DNA from: Syntrophomonadaceae bacterium
GTDB lineage: Bacteria > Bacillota > Dethiobacteria > DTU022
Length of the DNA stretch: 14,807 nt
Reading direction: 5' to 3'
Assembly (NCBI GenBank): GCA_003553305.1
Contig: PWEB01000119.1
Coordinates: forward strand, 1 to 14,807
This document shows, in pieces, positions 7,167 through 13,389 of the stretch. The position numbers and the translations under genes were made by a program. Below the pieces are notes generated by a model. It was given only the letters and a program-made list of their open reading frames with translations, ran no database searches and was not told where the DNA came from. Within the stretch, counting starts at the first letter, position 1; each line of letters opens with the position of its first letter.

Positions 7167-7613
7167 TTATACTATAAAATTAATTTTTATGCCAGCCTCA
7201 GAAAAAATTTTTTTTGCCAGCTCATCCGGGTAGTTATCTTTTAACACCACCATCCTGACCCCGGCATTAATAATCATTTTAGCACAAACCGCACAGGGAT
7301 AGTGAGTGCAATATAATGCCGCCTCATTGATAGCCCCCCCGTGAACAGCGGCCTGAATAATTGCATTTTGTTCAGCATGCAGTCCTCGACACAATTCATG
7401 CCTTTCTCCAGAAGGAACTTTCATTTGCTGACGGAGACAGCCGGCTTCCCGGCAGTGGCTTAATCCTCCCGGGGCCCCGTTGTATCCTGTAGTCAAAATC
7501 CGCTTGTTTAAAACCAGCAGAGCCCCAACCCTGCGGCGCTCACAGGTTGACCGGGTAGCTACGACAGAAGCAATCTGCATAAAGTATTGATCCCAATCCG
7601 GACGTTCAGTCAA
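7167..7613 (-). CDS. comEB: dCMP/cytidine deaminase family protein (ComEB)
   Basis: Zinc-dependent deaminase that converts dCMP to dUMP, feeding dTMP synthesis in the cytosol. It has 148 residues. The zinc site is visible: HAEQNAI with ligand His79 and catalytic Glu81, and PCAVCAK with ligands Cys107 and Cys110. RSTCERRRVGALLV at about 21-34 and GYNGAPGG at about 43-50 are typical of the ComEB/dCMP deaminase family, as is the cysteine-rich SHCREAGCLR insertion. The start is TTG at 7613 with GAGGTG just upstream. It lies 18 bases after upp, so the two pyrimidine salvage genes are probably co-transcribed. The comEB name follows Bacillus; in B. subtilis the gene sits in the competence operon, but nothing here points to competence. 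Confidence 0.93.
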   Translation of the reverse strand: MTERPDWDQYFMQIASVVATRSTCERRRVGALLVLNKRILTTGYNGAPGGLSHCREAGCLRQQMKVPSGERHELCRGLHAEQNAIIQAAVHGGAINEAALYCTHYPCAVCAKMIINAGVRMVVLKDNYPDELAKKIFSEAGIKINFIV

Positions 7614-7631
7614 GTATTCACCTCTTTCTAA

Positions 7632-8261
7632 TTACGCTGTTCCAAAAAGACGATCCCCGGCATCCCCCAGGCCTGGAACAATATATGCTTTGTCATTCAA
7701 CTTTTCGTCAAGTGACGCAAGATAAATTTTTATATCAGGATGATCTTTTACAATTGCATTAATTCCTTCAGGCGCAGCAATTAAACTGAGCACCTTGATC
7801 CTTTGCACTCCTGCCCTTTTTAGCACATTAACAGCATAGGCTGCTGAGCCGCCTGTTGCCAGCATCGGCTCCAGAAGGAAACAATCAACATCATCTATAT
7901 CAGGAGGCAGATTACAATAATATTCAATCGGAACATGAGTGTCATGGTCACGATATAAACCGATATGCCCGGCCCGGGCATAGGGAAAAAGGCGTAGAGC
8001 ACCAGGCACCATACCTAAACCCGCCCTGAGGACAGCCACAAATACAGGATCCGAACCGCTCAACATTTTTACTGTAGCCGCAGTGACCGGTGTAACCAGT
8101 TCGGTGTCGGTCATGGGGAAATCACGGACCGCTTCATATAGTAAAAGGGCCGTTATCTCTTCCACCAGTCCCCTAAAGTGCCAGGCTTCTGTTTCAACCT
8201 GACGACACTGGGCCAGTTTATGCCGGACCAGTGGATGTTCAACTACGACTAACTGATCCAA
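7632..8261 (-). CDS. upp: Uracil phosphoribosyltransferase
   Basis: Makes UMP from uracil and PRPP in pyrimidine salvage. It has 209 residues, the standard length. Family features in order are HPLVRHKLAQCRQ at the start, HFRGLVEEITALLLYEAVRDFPM, VLRAGLGMVPGALRLFP, the PRPP-binding loop EPMLATGGSA at 131-140, and the uracil-binding C-terminus YIVPGLGDAGDRLFGT. The first acidic residue of the PRPP loop is Glu where most family members have Asp, a conservative change. The start is TTG at 8261, with AAAGGAG in the end of rpiB about 9 bases upstream. The nearby ATG at 8266 is out of frame. It lies 5 bases after rpiB and just before comEB. Function is secure. Confidence 0.96.
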   Translation of the reverse strand: MDQLVVVEHPLVRHKLAQCRQVETEAWHFRGLVEEITALLLYEAVRDFPMTDTELVTPVTAATVKMLSGSDPVFVAVLRAGLGMVPGALRLFPYARAGHIGLYRDHDTHVPIEYYCNLPPDIDDVDCFLLEPMLATGGSAAYAVNVLKRAGVQRIKVLSLIAAPEGINAIVKDHPDIKIYLASLDEKLNDKAYIVPGLGDAGDRLFGTA

Positions 8262-8266
8262 CGCAT

Positions 8267-8716
8267 TCAGCTCCTTTGATATTCTTCGAGCAAAGTGATT
8301 TTGTACAGGCGATTGCTGTGCCTGCCTCCTTCAAAGTGGGTTTTTAAGTATACATCGATGATATCTGCGGCAAGGCCGAAACCGACCACCCGTGAACCCA
8401 TTGTTAAAATGTTAGCATCGTTATGCTCCCGGGCACAATGGGCAGAATAAGTATCCCCACATAGCGCCGCCCGGATTCCCGAATGCTTGTTAGCCGCTAT
8501 AGACATTCCAATACCGGTTCCACAAATCAAAATGCCGCAAGAGCATTCTCCGGCTTGAACAGCTGAGGCTACTAATTTGGCCAGATCCGGATAGTCAACG
8601 CTGTCTTCGGAAAACACACCAAAGTCGTTAAAGGTCAAATCAGAGTTTTCAAGATGCCTGGCGATACTTTCTTTTAGAATGAATCCGGCGTGATCACTAC
8701 CCAGGGCTATGTTCAT
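8267..8716 (-). CDS. rpiB: Ribose-5-phosphate isomerase B
   Basis: Interconverts ribose 5-phosphate and ribulose 5-phosphate in the non-oxidative pentose phosphate pathway, supplying PRPP precursors. The 149-residue product is the normal RpiB length. Visible residues are GSDHAGF (Asp8, His9), the phosphate-binding GTGIGMSI with catalytic Cys65 in GILICGTG, and AREHNDANILTMGSR with His98. It starts with ATG at 8716 with AGGAGG 9 bases upstream, and overlaps the end of the ywlE-type gene by 20 bases. This sua5-ywlE-rpiB order is the same as ywlC-ywlE-ywlF in Bacillus. A sugar isomerase of the related LacAB type is an alternative, but the length, Cys65 and gene context favour RpiB. Confidence 0.95.
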   Translation of the reverse strand: MNIALGSDHAGFILKESIARHLENSDLTFNDFGVFSEDSVDYPDLAKLVASAVQAGECSCGILICGTGIGMSIAANKHSGIRAALCGDTYSAHCAREHNDANILTMGSRVVGFGLAADIIDVYLKTHFEGGRHSNRLYKITLLEEYQRS

Positions 8717-9188
8717 CTCGGGTTTCCTCCTTAAATTTAAACACTATCTTCTGAATACAGCACCGAATATCCTCCATGACATGAAGATATTTATCCGGAC
8801 CAAATCCCACTGGATCTTCAATATCGAAATCTAACTGTTCCGGATCGGCAAACTCCTGCAATAAGTATGTCCTAGTTGCTGCATAAGGAAACATGGAAAG
8901 CAGCTGCTGCCGCTGTTCAGAGGTCATCACTAAGATTAAATCAGCGTCATCAATTTTCTCCTGACTAACATTAGATGCGGCATGATTCTCCAGGCTATAA
9001 ATCCCTTTCTCTGACAGTAACTGCCGTGCAGTTTCTGAGGCCGCATCACCCGTCTTGGCTGAGAGGCCGGCCGAAGAGACTATTACCTTGAAAGGCAGGT
9101 GAGTAGTTTCCAGCGCATCATTCATTAGCTTTTCAGCCATCGGACTGCGGCAGGTATTGCCGGTACAGACAAAGAGCACTTTTAACAT
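8697..9188 (-). CDS. ywlE: Low-molecular-weight phosphatase, predicted protein-arginine phosphatase (YwlE)
   Basis: Cytosolic phosphatase of the low-molecular-weight protein tyrosine phosphatase fold, 163 residues. The P-loop CTGNTCRSP has nucleophile Cys8 and Arg14 (CX5R), and the general acid is in DPVGF, Asp125. In the Bacillus enzyme YwlE a Thr in the P-loop (second residue before the Arg) selects phospho-arginine over phospho-tyrosine; the equal position here is Thr12. The gene is also in the ywlE position between sua5 and rpiB, so reversal of McsB-type arginine phosphorylation is predicted. No mcsB gene is in the window, so the substrate is inference. ATG at 9188 has AAGGAGGG 10 bases upstream and lies 16 bases after sua5. 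Confidence 0.9.
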   Translation of the reverse strand: MLKVLFVCTGNTCRSPMAEKLMNDALETTHLPFKVIVSSAGLSAKTGDAASETARQLLSEKGIYSLENHAASNVSQEKIDDADLILVMTSEQRQQLLSMFPYAATRTYLLQEFADPEQLDFDIEDPVGFGPDKYLHVMEDIRCCIQKIVFKFKEETRDEHSPG

Positions 9189-9204
9189 GTTAATTAATCC
9201 CTCC

Positions 9205-10227
9205 TTAGACTCTCAAAACCCTTGTGGCGGCTTTTCTAAGGCGATTCATCACTGCCAGTCCAATCCCTGTGGTAACAGTTTCTTCGGCAAGGATAAGATC
9301 CACTCCCTGATGGTCCAACCTGCGAAGACTCTGAAACAAGTGGGCAGCTAAATATTCAACGCTTAGGTTGTTAGCTAACTCTTCAGTGATGATTGAATTC
9401 AGCAAACCAACTTTTAATCCCTGTCCTTGATAATATGCATTAATTGCTTTAATCAGGTGCTGACGCCTTTTTACGGGTCCGGTAATTAAGATCAGGGGCG
9501 CCCGAGGTGAATAATGTCTATATTTCATACCAGGGGATATTGGACCCCCACTCGAGATTTTAAGTCCTGCCACCAGAACCGAACTGCCTAAAGTCATTTC
9601 AATCTCTTCCCGGGAAACTCCCCCGGGCCTGAGGATAACCGGCCTGATTGCTGTCATATCAAGCACAGTTGATTCAATACCAACTATGCAGTCTTCACTT
9701 TTAATAACGGCATCTATTCGACCGGACAGATCTTCAATGACATGACGAAAAGAAGTGGGACTTGGTTTACCTGACCGGTTTGCGCTTGGAGCAGCAATTG
9801 GTACTGCAGAAGCCTTGATTAGATCAAGGGCTGCCTGGTGATCAGGCATTCGCACCGCTACCGTAGACAAACCTGCACTTACCACCGCCGGAACATTTCC
9901 AGCCCGGGACAAGACAAGGCTGAGAGGGCCGGGCCAAAACTTTTCAATCAACCTGTAAGCCGCTTCAGGCACATCCGTGGCAACTTCATCCAGCTGGGCT
10001 TGGTCACTAAGATGGATGATTAAAGGATTATCCTGGGGTCGCCCTTTTGCTTTGTAAATACTTTTGATCGCATCAGCATTAAAAGCCGAAGCGCCCAAAC
10101 CATAAACGGTCTCGGTTGGAAAAGCAATCAGGCCGCCCTTTTTAATTATTTTAGCTGCCCTGGATATCGATAAACGATCTTTTCCAAGCAGCAAAGTGCT
10201 TTTTCGATTCACCAGGGAGCGGGACAT
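9205..10227 (-). CDS. ywlC: L-threonylcarbamoyladenylate synthase (Sua5/YwlC)
   Basis: Makes threonylcarbamoyl-AMP from threonine, bicarbonate and ATP, the first step of t6A37 formation in ANN-decoding tRNAs. It has 340 residues and is the long, two-domain Sua5 type. The YrdC domain spans about 20-205 with GGLIAFPTETVYGLG (31-45), KGRPQDNPLIIHL (61-73), SANRSGKPSPT (148-158) and IVGIESTVLD. The linker SPGMKYRHYSP lies at 231-241 and a C-terminal Sua5 domain follows. The ATG at 10227 has GAGG 7 bases upstream. It begins the sua5-ywlE-rpiB-upp-comEB run and follows the phosphate transporter by 61 bases. No tsaB/tsaD genes are in the window. Confidence 0.95.
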   Translation of the reverse strand: MSRSLVNRKSTLLLGKDRLSISRAAKIIKKGGLIAFPTETVYGLGASAFNADAIKSIYKAKGRPQDNPLIIHLSDQAQLDEVATDVPEAAYRLIEKFWPGPLSLVLSRAGNVPAVVSAGLSTVAVRMPDHQAALDLIKASAVPIAAPSANRSGKPSPTSFRHVIEDLSGRIDAVIKSEDCIVGIESTVLDMTAIRPVILRPGGVSREEIEMTLGSSVLVAGLKISSGGPISPGMKYRHYSPRAPLILITGPVKRRQHLIKAINAYYQGQGLKVGLLNSIITEELANNLSVEYLAAHLFQSLRRLDHQGVDLILAEETVTTGIGLAVMNRLRKAATRVLRV

Positions 10228-10288
10228 CCGGTATCCTCATTTCTCAGGGTAAATGTAACAAATGATCAGCCAAAACAGGTAGCCTATA

Positions 10289-11887
10289 TTACTCAAGGAC
10301 TAACTCGGCAATATTCTTTGCATGATCGCCAACCCGCTCAAGATTACTCAAAAGATCGAGGTATATGACTCCGGCAGATGGATAGCATTTTTTAGTATTA
10401 ATCCGGTTAATATGATCATTGCGCAGTTCTTTTTCCTGTTTGTCAACTTCTTTATCTTCATTAGAAACCTCCAAAGCAAGTTCTCGGTCATCAGTTTCAA
10501 AGGCTATGATGGCTCTTTCAAGCATAGAGCTAATCTTTTCACTGAAAGCAGATATTTCTTCCAAAGCAGTATTGGAAAATGGCAGCTTATCTTCTACCTT
10601 CATTTCACCAAGCTGCATGATATTCTCCGCATGATCACCAATGCGCTCCAGATCATTGGCTGCAGACATCAGATTGCTAATTATTTTGGTTTGCTGCTGA
10701 GACATAGAATGCTGGGACAGTTCTGATAGATAAACATTGATTTCTTTTTCCAGCCCGTCTACTAATTCTTCCATTTGATCAATATGTTTCATTTTCTTTA
10801 AATCTTTTTTTAGGAAAACCTGCAGTGATTCATCCAACATTTCCCGGGCAATACCGCCCATACGCAGCAATTCCTGTTTCGCTCCCCCGATAGCTACGGC
10901 AGGAGTTTTCAAGATACGTGAATCGAGATATTTAGGACCAAATTCAACTTTTTCATCTTCACCGGGAATTATACGGCAAATCAATTGGTTAAAGTATTTT
11001 AAAAAAACAAGAAAAACCACAGTATTAAATAAATTAAAAGCGGTGTGCGTATTGGCAACCTGGCGGGGAACGCTATCTGCTGTTTGTACAACAAGGTCAG
11101 TGAACGGACTGAGAAAGATTAAAACCAGGATTACACCAACCACATTAAATGCAACGTGAGCTGCTGCTGCGCGACGCGCAGCCACATTAGCTCCGATACC
11201 GGCAATAATAGCTGTTATGCTCGTGCCGATATTGGTGCCAAGAATCAGGGGCACTGCCGAATCAAAGGGAATCAAATCCTGCATGGTCAGGGCGATGACA
11301 ACTCCGGTCGCAGCACTACTGCTTTGAATGAGAGCTGTAAAAATAGCGCCGGCCAGAATACCTAAAATTGGATATCTGCTGAACTGCATCAATATATCAT
11401 AGAATGCATCTAGTTCCCTCAGGGGACTCATACCGCTGGACATAGTTTGCATGCCCAGGAATAGTAGGCCGAGGCCAAGGATTGTCTGCCCAAGATAACG
11501 TTGAAACCTTCGGCGGCCAAAAAAGTTTAACAGCGAACCAATACCAATCGAGGGAAGCGCTATTACCCAAATCTCAAAGGAAACTAGTTGGGCAGTAACT
11601 GTTGTCCCGATATTAGCCCCAATAATTACACTGATCGCTTGTGAAAGGTTCATCAACCCGGCATTGGCAAACCCAACCACCATTACACTGGCAGTGCTGC
11701 TGCTCTGGACCAGGATTGTGACCAGCACCCCGGTTAGCACTCCTATAACCGGCTTGTTGGTTAATACTTCTAAAATACGCCGGAACCGATCTCCTGCTGC
11801 TTTCTGCATACCGGAGGCCATGATCTGTATACCGAACAAAAAAAGACCCAGGCCGCCTAGCGTCGTGAAAGCGATCTCCCAGAACAA
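10289..11887 (-). CDS. Na+/phosphate cotransporter (NptA/PNaS family) with PhoU-like C-terminus
   Basis: Membrane symporter that takes up phosphate with Na+. It has 532 residues. The membrane part (1 to about 305) has two inverted repeats, each with the family's QSSS signature: QSSSTASVMV at 61-70 and QSSSAATGVV at 188-197, each followed by a GxNIGTTxT-like motif (GANIGTTVTA at 90-99, GTNIGTSITA at 217-226). Residues about 340-530 are soluble helical PhoU-like repeats (NDLERIGDHAENI and LLSNLERVGDHAKNI). The start is TTG at 11887 with GGGAGG about 7 bases upstream. Its own promoter is clear, and it diverges from nikR. It may read through into sua5, since no strong terminator is seen in the 61-base gap. 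Some members of this family have no proven phosphate activity, so the substrate is predicted. Confidence 0.92.
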   Translation of the reverse strand: MFWEIAFTTLGGLGLFLFGIQIMASGMQKAAGDRFRRILEVLTNKPVIGVLTGVLVTILVQSSSTASVMVVGFANAGLMNLSQAISVIIGANIGTTVTAQLVSFEIWVIALPSIGIGSLLNFFGRRRFQRYLGQTILGLGLLFLGMQTMSSGMSPLRELDAFYDILMQFSRYPILGILAGAIFTALIQSSSAATGVVIALTMQDLIPFDSAVPLILGTNIGTSITAIIAGIGANVAARRAAAAHVAFNVVGVILVLIFLSPFTDLVVQTADSVPRQVANTHTAFNLFNTVVFLVFLKYFNQLICRIIPGEDEKVEFGPKYLDSRILKTPAVAIGGAKQELLRMGGIAREMLDESLQVFLKKDLKKMKHIDQMEELVDGLEKEINVYLSELSQHSMSQQQTKIISNLMSAANDLERIGDHAENIMQLGEMKVEDKLPFSNTALEEISAFSEKISSMLERAIIAFETDDRELALEVSNEDKEVDKQEKELRNDHINRINTKKCYPSAGVIYLDLLSNLERVGDHAKNIAELVLE

Positions 11888-11942
11888 TACCTAACCTCCC
11901 AGTTAAAGCTGAGCTGTTTTGCTAAAGCATCGTGCCGTAAAC

Positions 11943-11971
11943 ATTATAATGCACCTGCGGTTCTTTTTCAA
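11943..11971 (-). promoter_or_regulatory. SigA-type promoter of the Na+/phosphate cotransporter gene
   Basis: On the minus strand TTGAAA (11971-11966), a 17-base spacer and TATAAT (11948-11943) form a near-consensus housekeeping promoter. Transcription would start near 11936, giving a leader of about 50 bases to TTG at 11887. The -10 sits in a 10-base palindrome, CATTATAATG, at 11942-11951. Confidence 0.75.
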
Positions 11972-11980
11972 TGCTTCAGG

Positions 11981-12002
11981 CCTTCCTTCCTTCCTCCCTT
12001 CC
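11981..12002. repeat. Polypyrimidine CCTT microsatellite-like tract
   Basis: 22 bases of pure C and T with three consecutive CCTT units followed by variants, in the divergent nikR/phosphate-transporter intergenic region. It is just upstream of the transporter -35 and about 50 bases upstream of the nikR -10. Such a tract may vary in length by slippage, or may be chance. Confidence 0.6.
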
Positions 12003-12049
12003 AATAATTTAAAATAATCTATTAATCAACCAGGCAGGTAAAAACAATA

Positions 12050-12058
12050 TGTTATAAT
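12050..12058 (+). promoter_or_regulatory. Extended -10 promoter of nikR
   Basis: TGTTATAAT is a perfect extended -10 (TG-N-TATAAT). No good -35 hexamer is seen 16-18 bases upstream, as is common for extended -10 promoters. Transcription would start near 12065, about 25 bases before the nikR ATG, which is preceded by GGAGGTG. Confidence 0.65.
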
Positions 12059-12089
12059 TACAAAAGCAATTTATGGAGGTGTTTAGCTA

Positions 12090-12509
12090 ATGTCCGGGTT
12101 AATCCGTTTCGGAATATCCATGGAAAAAGATCTTTTAGGCCGCTTGGATCAGGAGATCGTAAAACGCGGTTACCCAAACCGCTCAGAAGCGATTAGAGAC
12201 TTAATCCGCGCCCAACTTGTAGAAATTGACTGGTCCCGGGAAGATGAAGAGGTTGCCGGGACGATTACCATTATCTATAACCATCATGTCCGGGGGTTAA
12301 GCGACCTGCTCCTGGAACTGCAGCATGAACACCACGGTATGATAGTTTCAGTTATGCATGTCCACCTGGAGCATGATCATTGTCTCGAAGTTATGGTTGT
12401 TAAAGGGAAGGAATCAGAAGCAAGGGATTTAGCAAGCAGGTTAATCGGGGTTAAAGGGGTCAAGCATGGCAAGTTGACCATTACTTCAACCGGAGAAGGT
12501 TTAAATTAA
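12090..12509 (+). CDS. nikR: Nickel-responsive transcriptional regulator NikR
   Basis: Cytosolic Ni(II)-sensing ribbon-helix-helix regulator that usually represses nickel uptake genes when nickel is plentiful. It has 139 residues. The N-terminal DNA-binding domain (about 1-50) has IRFGISMEKDLLGRLD and RGYPNRSEAIRDLIR. The C-terminal ACT-like metal domain has the four square-planar nickel ligands of E. coli NikR (His76, His87, His89, Cys95), here His79, His90, His92 and Cys98 in HEHHGMIVSVMHVHLEHDHC. It is the only plus-strand gene. Its stop overlaps the prmC stop region by 9 bases (convergent), and it diverges from the phosphate transporter. No nickel transporter or Ni enzyme gene is in the window, so its targets must lie elsewhere. 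ATG at 12090 has GGAGGTG 8-9 bases upstream. Confidence 0.96.
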   Translation: MSGLIRFGISMEKDLLGRLDQEIVKRGYPNRSEAIRDLIRAQLVEIDWSREDEEVAGTITIIYNHHVRGLSDLLLELQHEHHGMIVSVMHVHLEHDHCLEVMVVKGKESEARDLASRLIGVKGVKHGKLTITSTGEGLN

Positions 12510-13382
12510 AGCTTCGATGACCCTGGGCCATCCGCTCAGATCATAACGCCAGGATATTGACTTAAAAAGTCCGATTTTGGAGCATAGTTTTTCAATCTGT
12601 TCTTTTTGACCGGCACCTGCTTCCATGAGAACGAGGGCAGGTTGAGCAGCGAACTCCGGCAATCTCTCAAGGATCATTCGGTAACTACCCAAGCCATCTT
12701 CCCCCCCAAACAATGCTTGAACAGGTTCATATCGTTTTATATGATCTGGTAAATTTTCCAAATCATGGCTGGTCAGGTAAGGGGGGTTGGAAACTACCAG
12801 GTTGAATTGTGGTTTATTAGCCAATCCGTCAAGGGGATCAAAATAGTTTCCACAGCACCAGCGTATTTTTTCCTGAACATTATATCTGGCAGCATTAAGC
12901 CTGGCAGTATGAAGAGCCGCTTTTGAAATATCTATAGCCCACACTTCTGCTTTGGGCAGCAATAGAGCTAGAGTGACAGCTATTACCCCACTGCCGGTTC
13001 CAAGGTCAATACATTTAATCCCCTGCCCATTTGCCTTATATTGCTTCCCTGCCCGGTCCATAACGCCATCAATAATCAGTTCAGTTTCCGGCCTGGGGAT
13101 TAAGACTTCTTCATTGACAATAAACGGCCTACCATAAAAATACTTTTCACCGCTTATATACGCTGCCGGTTCACCCTGGCACCGGCGTTCTATAACTTCT
13201 TGATAAAGGGAAGCGGATTGATTTGTAATTTCCCGGGCGTGATTAAGAAATAATTGCAGCCGGTCAAGGTTCAAGATTCGAGCCAGTAGAATTTCTGATT
13301 CATCAACATGTTGTTCTATCCCGGCCTGCTGCAAGCAAAAAGAAGCTCTCTGCAGAGCTTCCTTAATAGTTAGAGCTTTCAA
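12501..13382 (-). CDS. prmC: Release factor glutamine methyltransferase
   Basis: SAM-dependent methyltransferase that N5-methylates the Gln of the GGQ motif in release factors. It has 293 residues, the normal length. It has a helical N-terminal domain (about 1-80), IPRPETELI at 95-103, the SAM-binding DLGTGSGVIA at 126-135, and the catalytic NPPY at 199-202. The start is TTG at 13382, 7 bases after the prfA stop, and the GGGAG that can serve it lies in the last codons of prfA. The gene is next to its substrate gene prfA, as in most bacteria, so the two are probably co-transcribed and coupled. It converges with nikR. No terminator is visible where the two genes meet. Confidence 0.95.
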   Translation of the reverse strand: MKALTIKEALQRASFCLQQAGIEQHVDESEILLARILNLDRLQLFLNHAREITNQSASLYQEVIERRCQGEPAAYISGEKYFYGRPFIVNEEVLIPRPETELIIDGVMDRAGKQYKANGQGIKCIDLGTGSGVIAVTLALLLPKAEVWAIDISKAALHTARLNAARYNVQEKIRWCCGNYFDPLDGLANKPQFNLVVSNPPYLTSHDLENLPDHIKRYEPVQALFGGEDGLGSYRMILERLPEFAAQPALVLMEAGAGQKEQIEKLCSKIGLFKSISWRYDLSGWPRVIEALI

Positions 13383-13389
13383 TTCCTGT

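Noticed and set aside
10322..10726. 134-codon plus-strand open frame opposite the phosphate transporter
   Set aside because: It lies wholly antisense to the conserved PhoU-like domain, and has no ribosome binding site or recognisable protein.
11888..12089. NikR operator in the divergent region
   Set aside because: I searched for GTATGA/TCATAC-like and TATTATT/AATAATA-like half-sites at the right spacing and found none convincing; only short palindromes such as CATTATAATG and AACA-ATA-TGTT.
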